Assembly (NCBI GenBank): GCA_965204165.1
Contig: OZ241969.1
Coordinates: forward strand, 3,534,001-3,598,000
Length of the DNA: 64,000 nt
Direction: 5' to 3'
Source of the DNA: VYFG01 sp965204165
Lineage (GTDB): Bacteria; Pseudomonadota; Gammaproteobacteria; Arenicellales; Poriferihabitantaceae
Below are positions 8,165-15,934 of this stretch, piece by piece (within the stretch, counting starts at the first letter, position 1; each line of letters starts with the position of its first letter). The translations under genes and the position numbers were made by a program. Below the pieces are notes generated by a model that worked only from the letters and a program-made list of their open reading frames with translations, did no database searches and was not told the origin of the DNA.

Positions 8165-8971
8165 TCAGGCCTCATCGCCCCGGTGCCAGCTGAACCGCTT
8201 GATCGCCAGTGCACAGGAACTGTCCAGAATGTAGCCGATGATACCGATCGTCAACACCATTGCGGTCAGGTGATCATAGGACAGGGTTTCTCGCGCATCC
8301 GCGATGGAATAACCAAGACCCGAGGTTACGCCGAGAAACTCCGCCGGAACCAGTACGATCCAGGCGACGCCAAGGGCGGCGCGGATACCCGTCAGCATAT
8401 CGAACGTGATCGCCGGAATGATGATCTGAGTCAGACGGTGCCAGGAATTGGCGCCGAGGTTCCTGGCAACCTTGAACCAGGCCGGATCCACCTTCGCGAG
8501 GCCGGCGGCGGTTGCGAAGGCAACCGGCCAGACCGAGGCCACTGCGATCAGGAAGATGATCGCCTGGTTCCAGGTCACGAATACGATGACGGCGATCGGC
8601 TCCCAGGACAGCGGGCTGATCATCCGCAGCAGCTGGAACGGCGAATTGCTCAGTTCACGGAATGTGCGGCTCCGTCCCAGCAGGATCCCGATCGGAATGC
8701 CGCAGCCGATGGCGATCAGAAGCCCGATGCCGAGTCGGTAGCCACTGGACTTGATTGCATTCGGGATCGTTCCGTCTTCCCAGAGGTACGGGAAGGCCTG
8801 GAAGGTCGGGATCGGCCCGAAATCCGAAAAATGCGTCGTGTCGGGGTTGAGGTAGATCAGGTAGCCACCCAACAACCAAAGCAGGAACAGGATCAGCAGT
8901 CCGGCCACCCAGTTGAACAACTTGAGGCCGAACTTTCTGATCCAGACCTGCGACTGGCTCTTCTCTGCCAT
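8165..8971 (-). CDS. ABC transporter permease, NitT/TauT type
   Basis: A 268-residue inner-membrane permease with six predicted membrane segments, the first at about residues 20-45 (FNWVAGLLILFLLWLLGGYLIYL). The family's cytoplasmic EAA-type loop is present around residues 170-195 (ARNLGANSWHRLTQIIIPAI), where it contacts the ATPase. This is the nitrate/sulfonate/taurine-type permease. It follows the binding-protein gene by 40 bases and completes a binding protein / ATPase / permease set downstream of thiocyanate hydrolase. The likely cargo is a small anion; thiocyanate is the obvious guess from context, with nitrate, cyanate or a sulfonate as alternatives. Confidence 0.87.
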   Translation of the reverse strand: MAEKSQSQVWIRKFGLKLFNWVAGLLILFLLWLLGGYLIYLNPDTTHFSDFGPIPTFQAFPYLWEDGTIPNAIKSSGYRLGIGLLIAIGCGIPIGILLGRSRTFRELSNSPFQLLRMISPLSWEPIAVIVFVTWNQAIIFLIAVASVWPVAFATAAGLAKVDPAWFKVARNLGANSWHRLTQIIIPAITFDMLTGIRAALGVAWIVLVPAEFLGVTSGLGYSIADARETLSYDHLTAMVLTIGIIGYILDSSCALAIKRFSWHRGDEA

Positions 8972-9011
8972 ACCCGGATTCCGGTTCTATGCCGTCGCGA
9001 CCGTAAAGCGC

Positions 9012-10304
9012 CTACAGCTGGACGACTTCCACCCGGTTGTAGGGATCATCTCCTTTCGGCACGCTCACATCGTTACGCCATTTCGGATTGGCTTCGAGTG
9101 AATTCTTGATGAACTCGTAATTCACCAGATCGTCGGCCACCATTTCCGGCGACAGGCCGTCCAGGAATGCATCGTCACCGGTAACGACCGTCTTCTTCAG
9201 GTCATTGACCACGAGTTCGGTCGCCGAACGGTACGGCCAGGCCTGGAAGTTGATCCGGTCCATGCCCCACTCGGGATGCTTGATGGCAAGCGGATTGTTG
9301 TAGTAGGCGGGATCGTAGAACATCATTGCGCGCTCGATGACCTCCTTCGGGAACGGCAGGTACTTCTGGCCGTCCCGTGACAGCATCACCGCCATTTCCT
9401 GGCGGTTTTCGGCCAGCGTGATCTGCGCCCTGACCACGGCATTGTGGATGCCCTGCGCCCATGCGGCCCGGTCCGGATCCATCGTGTTCTCCTCGTGCAT
9501 GACGACCACGCAGCAGGGATGGCCTTTCCAGACGTCGCCGGTGAACCGAAGCACCTTGCCGCCCGCCTTGAGCTCGCCCAGAGCGTTGAATGGCTCGGCA
9601 ACGCAGTAACCGTCGATCGTACCGGCGGCCAGTGCCGGCGGCATGGAAGGCGGCGGCAGCACCAGGAAATTGCACTCGTTCGGTCCGAGTTCGGCATCCT
9701 GGGGACGGATCACCGGCGTGATACCGGCATCACGCAACAGGCGCTGCGACACGATGTTGTGGATGGAATACCAGTACGGCATCGCGAACTGCTTGCCGCC
9801 GAAATCCGCCGGAGAATTGATGCCGGTGTTCTTGCCCACCACGATTGCGGATCCGTTGGTGTGGTCCCAGGCGGTGATCTTGACCGGGTAATCGTTGTTG
9901 TACCTCATCCAGATCGGAATCGGAATCAGCATGTGGGTCAGATTGAAGCGGTAGGAGGCGAAGGCTTCCACCAGCGGCGACCATCCCCGGATCAGCGTCG
10001 GGCGTACCGAATCGATACCCTCTTCCTTCAGGTATCCGAGTTCGTGGGCAACCAGCAGTGCGGCCGAGTCCGTAATCGGGATGTATCCGATCTTGACCAC
10101 CGGATCCCAGTTGTCCTGCTGCGCCAGGCTGGGCCTGGGCAGGGTGAATCCGGCCGCGGCCGCGGCCGCACCCAGCTGCAGCACTTCACGGCGATTGACG
10201 GCCGACCCCAGGATCCCCTTGAAGGTGGGGTCGCACTCGATGCAGAGATTCGGGTCTTGGATGCCATCGCCGTACTTCGTATAGATTTTTTTCATGTCTG
10301 TCAT
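9012..10304 (-). CDS. NrtA/CmpA-like substrate-binding protein with Tat signal
   Basis: A 430-residue periplasmic binding protein of the nitrate/bicarbonate/sulfonate class. Residues 1-35 form an unusual extension containing CIECDP; next comes a twin-arginine signal (NRREVLQLGAAAAAAGFTL) with probable cleavage after SLAQ near residue 62. The mature part has VKIGYIPITDSAALLVAHELGY and a ligand-pocket region with CVAEPFNALGELKAGGKV. Strong GGAGG stands 7-8 bases before ATG 10304. Tat export suggests folding, or metal or cofactor binding, before export. It lies between the ATPase and permease genes. The substrate is inferred only from the neighbouring thiocyanate hydrolase. Confidence 0.87.
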   Translation of the reverse strand: MTDMKKIYTKYGDGIQDPNLCIECDPTFKGILGSAVNRREVLQLGAAAAAAGFTLPRPSLAQQDNWDPVVKIGYIPITDSAALLVAHELGYLKEEGIDSVRPTLIRGWSPLVEAFASYRFNLTHMLIPIPIWMRYNNDYPVKITAWDHTNGSAIVVGKNTGINSPADFGGKQFAMPYWYSIHNIVSQRLLRDAGITPVIRPQDAELGPNECNFLVLPPPSMPPALAAGTIDGYCVAEPFNALGELKAGGKVLRFTGDVWKGHPCCVVVMHEENTMDPDRAAWAQGIHNAVVRAQITLAENRQEMAVMLSRDGQKYLPFPKEVIERAMMFYDPAYYNNPLAIKHPEWGMDRINFQAWPYRSATELVVNDLKKTVVTGDDAFLDGLSPEMVADDLVNYEFIKNSLEANPKWRNDVSVPKGDDPYNRVEVVQL

Positions 10305-10361
10305 TCTCTTTCCTCCGTAGTGTCAAATTCGGCGGCCGGAAGCCGCCCTGGTCCAGCTAGG

Positions 10362-11240
10362 CTAGGCTGGGCTGTACTCGCGGCCTGAAAATTCAAGTTT
10401 TGTCGAGTCGTTCATAATCGTTTCATCCTCGTCTGACGGTTCGTCGCCTTCGTCCTCGCCATCATGGGGCGCGCCCGCGGCATCGCGGAACACCTTCATC
10501 AGCTTGGCACGCATTTCCTGCACCTTCGGGTCGCTGCGCTCGCGCGGGTCCGGAAGGTCCACCTTGTAGTCATGCACGATCCTGCCCGGGGCGCCGGCCA
10601 TCACCAGGGCGCGGTCCGCCATCAGGATTGCCTCGTCGATATCGTGGGTGACCAGGATCAGGTTGATGCCGAGCTGCTTGGCGATCTGGCGCACATCGCG
10701 CTGGAGAGAGGCACGGGTGAAGGCATCAAGCGCCGAAAAGGGCTCATCCAGGAGCAGCATTTCCGGTTCCATGACCAGCGAGCGCGCCAGGGCAACACGT
10801 TGCTGCTGGCCGCCCGAGAGATCCTGGGTGTTCTTGCCGGCGAATTCTTCCAGGTGGACCAGTTCAAGCGCCTCGTCGACACGGTCCCTGATCTTGTCCT
10901 TCGGCCAGTTCGCGAAGCGCAGGCCGACACCCACGTTCTGGCGAACGTTCATCCAGGGAAACAGGTGGGGGGCCTGGAACATCATGACCCACCGCGAGGA
11001 GGGTTCAACGACATGCTCGTCGTTGATATTTACCCTGCCGATCGAACCGGGCATCAATCCCGCGATCACCTGAAGCAGCGTTGACTTGCCGCATCCGGAG
11101 CGGCCGATGATGGTCAGGGCCTCGCCCGGCACCGCCTGGAAGCTGACCTCCTCGAAGGTCAGGGGCAATTTGGGCGTGTATCGATGCGAAAGCTCTTCGA
11201 CACTGACGTGGACACCACTGGCGCTTGCGGGATTATTCAC
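10362..11240 (-). CDS. ABC transporter ATP-binding protein, NitT/TauT type
   Basis: A 292-residue ATPase with Walker A GRSGCGKST near residue 46, the signature LSGGQQQRVALARSL near 140, Walker B MLLLDEPFSALD near 160 and the switch VTHDIDEA near 195. It powers the importer made with the next two genes. The start is GTG 11240. The C-terminus carries an extra acidic tail (GEDEGDEPSDEDE) of about 35 residues not needed for the fold, perhaps regulatory. The gene begins 41 bases after the P15K-like gene, so it is in the thiocyanate hydrolase transcription unit. Confidence 0.9.
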   Translation of the reverse strand: MNNPASASGVHVSVEELSHRYTPKLPLTFEEVSFQAVPGEALTIIGRSGCGKSTLLQVIAGLMPGSIGRVNINDEHVVEPSSRWVMMFQAPHLFPWMNVRQNVGVGLRFANWPKDKIRDRVDEALELVHLEEFAGKNTQDLSGGQQQRVALARSLVMEPEMLLLDEPFSALDAFTRASLQRDVRQIAKQLGINLILVTHDIDEAILMADRALVMAGAPGRIVHDYKVDLPDPRERSDPKVQEMRAKLMKVFRDAAGAPHDGEDEGDEPSDEDETIMNDSTKLEFSGREYSPA

Positions 11241-11281
11241 TGTTTACGTCATCGCGAAAAGTGTGCAGCCTCTCAAGTTCT

Positions 11282-11680
11282 CTAGTCCGCCATGTTCAGG
11301 CGCTTTTCCACGATCTTCGTGCGTGCCGCCAGTTCCTTCTCGTCGATCAGTCCGCGCCGGATCATCGAGTGCGCCAGGGCCAGCAACTGCCGTTCCGGAA
11401 ATGGCACATCCTTGTACAGATCCTCGCTGAGATCGTCCTCCTCCCACCGGCGTTCCAGCGCCGGCAGGGCGCAATTCCGGTCTGCCAGGACTTCGCAGGT
11501 GGCCTCCAGCCAGATCTTCCAGGGCGGTTCCGGATTGTCCACCCCCCATTTCGGTGCAAGGTCCTCCCAACACCGGCCTTCCTGCCTGATCTGTTCCAGC
11601 AGGTCGATCGGTGAGTTGTCAAGATTCCGCGCCTGCATTTCCTCGTCAAGCGCGATCTTGTCGGGATTGATTGAAGTCAT
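11282..11680 (-). CDS. P15K-like thiocyanate hydrolase activator
   Basis: A 132-residue protein (about 15 kDa) directly after scnC. In Thiobacillus thioparus a 15-kDa protein called P15K, encoded next to scnBAC, is needed to insert cobalt and activate thiocyanate hydrolase; nitrile hydratases use a related activator. Size, position and composition fit: an N-terminal DLLEQIRQEGRCWEDLAPKWG segment, the central PWKIWLEATCEVLADRNCALP, and WEEDDLSEDLYKDVPFPERQLLALAHSMIRRGLI, resembling the nitrile hydratase activator / beta-like fold. It lacks the metal-site motif, so it is not a catalytic subunit. The call rests mainly on context and length. Confidence 0.75.
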   Translation of the reverse strand: MTSINPDKIALDEEMQARNLDNSPIDLLEQIRQEGRCWEDLAPKWGVDNPEPPWKIWLEATCEVLADRNCALPALERRWEEDDLSEDLYKDVPFPERQLLALAHSMIRRGLIDEKELAARTKIVEKRLNMAD

Positions 11681-11698
11681 GACGGCGTGGCGTGTCGC

Positions 11699-12394
11699 CT
11701 AGTGGTCGTAAGGCTTCAGCGCCTTGCGGACCGGACGCGGATCGTTCGCGGTCTTTCCGGGCTTCGGCACGGCGACACCGATCAGGCAATCACGCGTGAC
11801 GATTTCGGTCAGCTGATCCTCGTTCCAGCCCTCGGTGCCTTCCGGACGGACCGGCAGCACGATGAAGCGGGACTTCTGGTTGGAATCAACCACCCGGACC
11901 TCCACATCCTCCGGCAACTGCAGGCCGAACTCAGACAGCACCTGGCGCGGCCAGCGCACCAGCCGCCGGCGGTAATTCGGCGTACGATACCACTCGGGGG
12001 ACTGGCCGAGGATCGGGCGCGGATAGCAGGAGCAAAGGGTACAAACAACAACGTGCTTCAGGGTCGGTGTATCTTCCATGACGCGGAAGCTGCAGTAGTC
12101 GCTGGGCGTGCCGAACTGTGTCGGCATGGTCCTGATCCAGTCGATCCCCACCTCGAGGCTGGCCTTTACGCTATCCTCGACCGCGAGTTTCTTGAATTCG
12201 GGATCAAGCCAGGCCTTGGCCACAAGGCGCGCTGCCGGCAACGGCCCGAGCGTATGCATGTACTCGGTCCACTTGTTGTGATCCTCTTGGGTAAACAGGC
12301 CTTTTTCGATGGCAAGTTCGCGAACCGCAATTTCGAGGATTTCGAATTCGCTCACTTCATCGACCATTGGCGCATGCTTGTGATCGTCAGACAT
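11699..12394 (-). CDS. scnC: Thiocyanate hydrolase gamma subunit (cobalt-binding)
   Basis: This 231-residue subunit is homologous to the nitrile hydratase alpha chain and should carry the catalytic low-spin Co(III). The metal claw is VCTLCSC with Cys118, Cys121 and Cys123; threonine after the first cysteine marks the cobalt type, and two of the cysteines are normally oxidised to sulfinic/sulfenic acids. Other hallmarks are GIDWIRTMPTQFGTPSDYCSF before the claw and PRPILGQSPEWYRTPNYRRR after it. The enzyme converts thiocyanate and water to carbonyl sulfide and ammonia. Length is close to the T. thioparus subunit (243). The separate alpha and beta genes upstream, in the scnB-scnA-scnC order, distinguish it from nitrile hydratase. 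Confidence 0.92.
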   Translation of the reverse strand: MSDDHKHAPMVDEVSEFEILEIAVRELAIEKGLFTQEDHNKWTEYMHTLGPLPAARLVAKAWLDPEFKKLAVEDSVKASLEVGIDWIRTMPTQFGTPSDYCSFRVMEDTPTLKHVVVCTLCSCYPRPILGQSPEWYRTPNYRRRLVRWPRQVLSEFGLQLPEDVEVRVVDSNQKSRFIVLPVRPEGTEGWNEDQLTEIVTRDCLIGVAVPKPGKTANDPRPVRKALKPYDH

Positions 12395-12453
12395 TTATCT
12401 TTCCTCTAACAGTGATTTCGTCAATTCTGGCAGGTGCGGGATCCGGTGCGGAC

Positions 12454-12825
12454 CTAGGCCGATTCCAGCCAACGTTCCGGCAATTCCGTCTCCAGCGTGT
12501 CGTTGCCGAAGGCAGAGGGATAGTCGGGCCACAGATCGCTCTGCTTGAAGACGAGGCTGTAGAACCATTCGACCTTGTCGGTATTGTCCCAGGATTCGTC
12601 CTCGGCGGCCGGGCTTTCATAGACCACCGCGGAAACGGTGCACGCCGTTCCCCGCAGATAGGTCTGGGTCCGGGTGTAGAACAGATCCGGCAGGTCACGG
12701 ACCCGGAGCTGGTCACCAACCTTGAACTTGGCCGCCGGCGCTTCACCGGCGAAACACTGGGGATCGCCGATCCCCGTGGCCTTCTTGACGTGATGTTCGC
12801 GATCGTAAACCGGTTTGTTACTCAT
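12454..12825 (-). CDS. scnA: Thiocyanate hydrolase alpha subunit
   Basis: A 123-residue subunit equivalent to the C-terminal half of the nitrile hydratase beta chain. It has the SH3-like barrel features FKVGDQLRVRDLPDLFYTRTQTYLRG, where nitrile hydratase beta has the G(D/E)xVRV...HTRxPxYxRG pattern, and WFYSLVFKQSDLWPD, matching the family's YSVxFxxxxLWG ending. The length matches the known alpha subunit (about 126). It overlaps the scnB stop by eight bases, indicating coupled translation. Splitting of the beta chain into two genes is characteristic of thiocyanate hydrolase. Confidence 0.9.
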   Translation of the reverse strand: MSNKPVYDREHHVKKATGIGDPQCFAGEAPAAKFKVGDQLRVRDLPDLFYTRTQTYLRGTACTVSAVVYESPAAEDESWDNTDKVEWFYSLVFKQSDLWPDYPSAFGNDTLETELPERWLESA

Positions 12826-13249
12826 AACGTTGCCTCACCTCGTGAATCTTGTCCTGAAGCTCGCTCAGGGTGACATATTGCTTGTCGACCAGGATCAGGG
12901 CCGCGGTCATGAGCCAGCGGCCGTAATACGGCAGGCCGAGATAGATGGTCTGGCCGACATCAACGTTTTGACGCCGCCGCCTTTCCTCGGCGTTCCAGAC
13001 TCCCCGCCAGGCCAGAACCTCGCAGGTGACAAAGGTATTGTGCTCCCAGATCTCCTCTTCCTTTTCCTCCCAGGTAATCGGGATATCCGGCTCCCCGCCA
13101 AGGTCATGGGAGGAGCGGGTATAGGCACGATAGTGGTCGTCATCGACCATATCAGGAGAGGGTGCGTGGGTTTCAGTATGCAGGGAAGGCTGGAATTGCT
13201 TCACAATATCCAGATGCCGCATGATTCTGTCTCGGGTGGATGAAGGCAT
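12818..13249 (-). CDS. scnB: Thiocyanate hydrolase beta subunit
   Basis: A 143-residue subunit equivalent to the N-terminal half of the nitrile hydratase beta chain; the T. thioparus subunit has 157 residues. It contains HDLGGEPDIPITWEEKEEEIWEH, which resembles the HDxGG...W.. start of nitrile hydratase beta, then WRGVWNAEERRRRQNVDVGQTIYLGLPYYGRWL. It is the first gene of the cluster. ATG 13249 is preceded by GAGGAG at 11-nt spacing. The AT-rich intergenic region upstream, shared with the divergent LysR gene, should hold its promoter. Confidence 0.9.
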   Translation of the reverse strand: MPSSTRDRIMRHLDIVKQFQPSLHTETHAPSPDMVDDDHYRAYTRSSHDLGGEPDIPITWEEKEEEIWEHNTFVTCEVLAWRGVWNAEERRRRQNVDVGQTIYLGLPYYGRWLMTAALILVDKQYVTLSELQDKIHEVRQRYE

Positions 13250-13646
13250 ATCCGGAAAATCTCCTCAACGGTGCTGGTTTAGTACGCCCGGCGATGCTTG
13301 GTTTCCAGCGAAGCGGCACTCTTGTTTTTTGTCCCGGTCACTGCGCGGAAAACACCGCCATCGAATTAAAATTCTGACATGACAAAAGCAATTCTAAAGA
13401 GTAACAAACTATCAAATCAAGTTACTTTATCCTATCGGGCCTATAGGATAAAATTATAACTTCAGGAACGTCCCCGAATTGACGTTGTATAAGTTATTTC
13501 GAATTGTTTTGAATTTGCTATAGAAATATATCATAGCACGGCAGACCATGAACCCCCGCCGTCTCACGGGTGTCCACGGCATGCCTGGAAGGTCGCCTTC
13601 CAGACTGCATCAGGACTCCCCAGCCCGGCGGGTATAAATCACCGCC
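13250..13646. other. AT-rich divergent control region between scnB and the LysR gene
   Basis: This 397-base spacer holds no gene. It is much more AT-rich than the flanking coding DNA, especially 13370-13540. It must contain the minus-strand scn promoter and the plus-strand LysR promoter. It includes the LysR box listed separately and a second, looser inverted pair (ATAACTT at 13456-13462 and AAGTTAT at 13491-13497). A TATAAA at 13633-13638 lies only nine bases before the LysR ATG, and that gene has no clear ribosome site, so the regulator may have a very short leader. Confidence 0.6.
13426..13452. promoter_or_regulatory. LysR-type regulator binding site (CTAT-N7-ATAG)
   Basis: A perfect inverted repeat with 10-bp arms (TTTATCCTAT / ATAGGATAAA) around a 7-nt spacer. 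The core CTAT-N7-ATAG contains the T-N11-A pattern that defines LysR-family boxes. It lies between the divergent scnB and LysR genes, about 177 bases upstream of scnB and 195 upstream of the LysR start, the classic place for autoregulation plus activation of the target operon. Confidence 0.8.
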
Positions 13647-14633
13647 ATGTACCGAAAAATTGTATTTCCGCGGGCGCTTGAGTATTTCCTCACCATCGTC
13701 GAGCATGGCAGTTTCTCACGGGCGGCGGAAGTCCTGCATGTTTCCCAGCCCTCGCTGTCGCAACAGATCAAGCAACTCGAGGAGTTGCTCGAGACCCGGC
13801 TGCTGATCCGCCCGGGGCGCACTGTCCGGCTGACCGACGCGGGCGAGGTCTATCTCGGGTTCGCCAAGCGGGCACGGGCCGAGCTGGAAGCGGGGGCGCG
13901 CGCGGTCAATGACGTCCAGGACCTGAGCCGGGGCACCCTCAGGCTTGGCTGGACGCCGATCACCGATCACCTGACCTATGACCTGATCGACAACTTTCAC
14001 AGCCAGTATCCCGGAATCATCCTGTCGACCTTCGAGATGTCCCAGGAATTCCTCGAACAGGCCGTGACCGATGACACGATCGACATCGGCATCGCGTTCA
14101 CCAAGCCCGATGCGAGCAACAGGCATGTGCAGGAATTCGAAACCCGCATCATGTTCAACGAGTCGCTGTTCATCGCCGTGGGGGACAAGCATCCGCTTGC
14201 GAAGTTTCAGCGGAGCAGAACCAAGCACGACCATTCACCCGTTTCCATGGTGCTGCTCAACCGGGATTTCGCCCTGCGCCAGCACATTGACGAATATTGC
14301 CAGAAGCATTCGCTCAACCCGCAGATCGCGATGGAAACCAACTCGGTCAGCGTCATACTCGAACTGGTCGAGTCCGGCAGGCTGGCCACCATCCTGCCGA
14401 AGAGCATCATCGACAACCGGAGCAATCTGCACTCGATCAAACTGGAGATCGACCTGCCGCAACATGCCGTCAGCCTGATCTGGCACCGCAACGGCTATAT
14501 CAATCCGGCCTGTGCGGCATTCATCGAACTGGCCTCGAATTGGCACCCCATGGCGCACAATGGGAGTACGGTTCCGTCCGGCAGAACCGCCGACAAAAGG
14601 ATTTCCGTGCTTCCCGCCTCCTTTCTTCGCTGA
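13647..14633 (+). CDS. LysR-family transcriptional regulator, CynR-like
   Basis: A 328-residue LysR regulator. The N-terminal helix-turn-helix is canonical: LEYFLTIVEHGSFSRAAEVLHVSQPSLSQQIKQLEELL (about residues 11-48). A linker helix and a two-lobed effector domain follow (GTLRLGWTPITDHLTYDLIDNF onward). The pattern SFSRAAEVLHVSQPSLSQQIKQLE is close to CynR/CysB-type regulators, which respond to small anions such as cyanate. It is divergent from scnB across a spacer with a perfect LysR box, so it most likely controls the thiocyanate cluster, with thiocyanate or a product as effector. The last 25 residues are low complexity and vary in the family. Confidence 0.88.
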   Translation: MYRKIVFPRALEYFLTIVEHGSFSRAAEVLHVSQPSLSQQIKQLEELLETRLLIRPGRTVRLTDAGEVYLGFAKRARAELEAGARAVNDVQDLSRGTLRLGWTPITDHLTYDLIDNFHSQYPGIILSTFEMSQEFLEQAVTDDTIDIGIAFTKPDASNRHVQEFETRIMFNESLFIAVGDKHPLAKFQRSRTKHDHSPVSMVLLNRDFALRQHIDEYCQKHSLNPQIAMETNSVSVILELVESGRLATILPKSIIDNRSNLHSIKLEIDLPQHAVSLIWHRNGYINPACAAFIELASNWHPMAHNGSTVPSGRTADKRISVLPASFLR

Positions 14634-14745
14634 TCCCGAGCGCCGGCAATGTGCCGGAATGCGTATCCCGATGAGGGAGACTGACCGGCCGATACGGGCA
14701 TCCTTCAGCCGGGTCGCGGGCCACTGACTCCGACGCCAAGGCCGG

Positions 14746-15009
14746 TTACAGCCTGTCCGGGGGTTCCCGCTCGTACCTGGCGTTTTCCAGGAACCGGAAA
14801 ATCCGGAATGCGACACCGAAACCGATCAGCAGGGACACCACGATCAGCATGACATTCGCAAACACGATCTCACCGCCGATATCGGTTTCGATGTTCAGCA
14901 GCCAGGCGAGCAGAACCATCACCAGCCAGGCAAGGAAAATGCCGCCGAATATCAGTATCCGCAAAGGCCGCGTACCCTGCATCAGGAAGACTATGAACCG
15001 CTCTTTCAT
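14746..15009 (-). CDS. Small membrane protein, unknown function
   Basis: An 87-residue protein with two hydrophobic helices (LRILIFGGIFLAWLVMVLLAWLL and FANVMLIVVSLLIGFGVAF) and a charged C-terminal tail (FRFLENARYEREPPDRL). I use ATG 15009 (MKERFIVFLMQ) because the residues before it are non-membranous and a GGAAAG lies upstream. No family is recognised. It is convergent with the LysR gene and separated from the antiporter operon by a gene-free region. It may simply be an inner-membrane stress or lipid-associated small protein; there is no direct evidence. Confidence 0.55.
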   Translation of the reverse strand: MKERFIVFLMQGTRPLRILIFGGIFLAWLVMVLLAWLLNIETDIGGEIVFANVMLIVVSLLIGFGVAFRIFRFLENARYEREPPDRL

Positions 15010-15454
15010 GGCACTTTCCGCTTGATGCGTCAAGGATAGCGCAGTGGGTCCGTTTACAAAAGTCCGGGCGGGCTGCCCCGACATCTAGCACCGTGCATAT
15101 GCGGCGGGACCGGCAGCAGGTGCCGGGCCGGCCCGGGTCTGCCCGGGAGGCATCCGGCATTCCGGTTGTATACCCTGCGGGCTGCAGTACCGGTAAAATC
15201 CCCCTGAACCGTCTCCGGGCATACCACGATCACATCCTTGCAATCCACGATCAGCATACCGGCGGTTTCCCCGGCACGGGACTGTCCCGGACCCGGAAAC
15301 CATGCCAACGCCATGCCGGAGGATCCTGATACCGGCCGGAAGATCCCGCCTCCCCCGGTCGAAGCGGGGGATCCGGTAGGACGGGGGAGAAGAAGTTTTG
15401 GTATACAATATACCAGATAACGCCAAGCAGAAATCACACACCACCATCAATGCA
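15010..15454. other. Gene-free spacer upstream of the antiporter operon
   Basis: 445 bases between the small membrane protein and mnhE. Frames run through it on both strands, but none has family features or codon use I trust. It ends with a compact inverted repeat directly upstream of mnhE (15399-15415). A second, imperfect G/C-rich inverted pair lies around 15345-15375. The spacer probably holds the operon promoter and its operator. Confidence 0.5.
15399..15415. promoter_or_regulatory. Operator-like inverted repeat before the Mrp operon
   Basis: Perfect 7-bp arms TGGTATA / TATACCA around CAA, 40 bases before the mnhE ATG. The AT-rich centre could overlap a -10 element. This kind of short TGGT...ACCA palindrome is typical of GntR-type regulators, but no regulator gene adjoins it. 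It may set expression of the whole antiporter operon. Confidence 0.5.
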
Positions 15455-15934
15455 ATGCACCTTCCCCTGCTAGGCGCGGGTTTGTTCGTTTTCTGGCTGC
15501 TGCTGTCCGGATACTGGAACAATCCGCTGATTGTCGCCCTCGGCATCGCATCCTGTGGCCTGGCTGTCATCCTGTCGGCCCGCATCCGGCGAAAGTACCG
15601 GCTGGCATCTCCCTGGACCATTGTCCGGCGTCTGCCGCGGTATCTTGCCTGGCTGCTGTTCGAAATCCTCAAGGCAAACATCGCGGTGGTGCGGAATATC
15701 TGGCTGCCGGAGCGTTACCCGATCTCGCCGACCGTGAAGCGGTTTCCGATCCATTCCCGCTCGCGTCTTTGCCAGACCATCTACGCCAATTCCATCACCC
15801 TGACACCGGGCACGGTTTCCTTCGATGTCTCCGACGACCAGATCACCGTCCATGCCATCGAGGAGGGCGCCATTGCCGAACTCATGGACGGTGAGATGAA
15901 CGACCGGGTTGCGGCCCTGGAGGATTCCCGGTGA
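15455..15934 (+). CDS. mnhE: Na+/H+ antiporter subunit E (MnhE/MrpE)
   Basis: A 159-residue membrane subunit with N-terminal helices (LLGAGLFVFWLLLSGYW, NPLIVALGIASCGLAVIL) and the family hallmark RRLPRYLAWLLFEILKANIAVVRNIW, followed by the conserved LCQTIYANSITLTPGTVSFDVSDDQITVHAI soluble domain. It is an accessory part of the Mrp cation/proton antiporter complex. ATG 15455 is chosen over an upstream TTG at 15398, since the TTG falls inside the operator-like repeat. It is first in the operon and overlaps mnhF by four bases (GTGA). Confidence 0.9.
   Translation: MHLPLLGAGLFVFWLLLSGYWNNPLIVALGIASCGLAVILSARIRRKYRLASPWTIVRRLPRYLAWLLFEILKANIAVVRNIWLPERYPISPTVKRFPIHSRSRLCQTIYANSITLTPGTVSFDVSDDQITVHAIEEGAIAELMDGEMNDRVAALEDSR

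Noticed and set aside
11282..11680. Treating the P15K-like gene as a fourth thiocyanate hydrolase subunit
   Set aside because: It has no metal motif and its size and place fit the known activator, not a catalytic chain.
11699..13249. Nitrile hydratase instead of thiocyanate hydrolase
   Set aside because: The beta chain is split into two genes in the scnB-scnA-scnC order, with sulfur-handling genes downstream; nitrile hydratase has a single fused beta chain.
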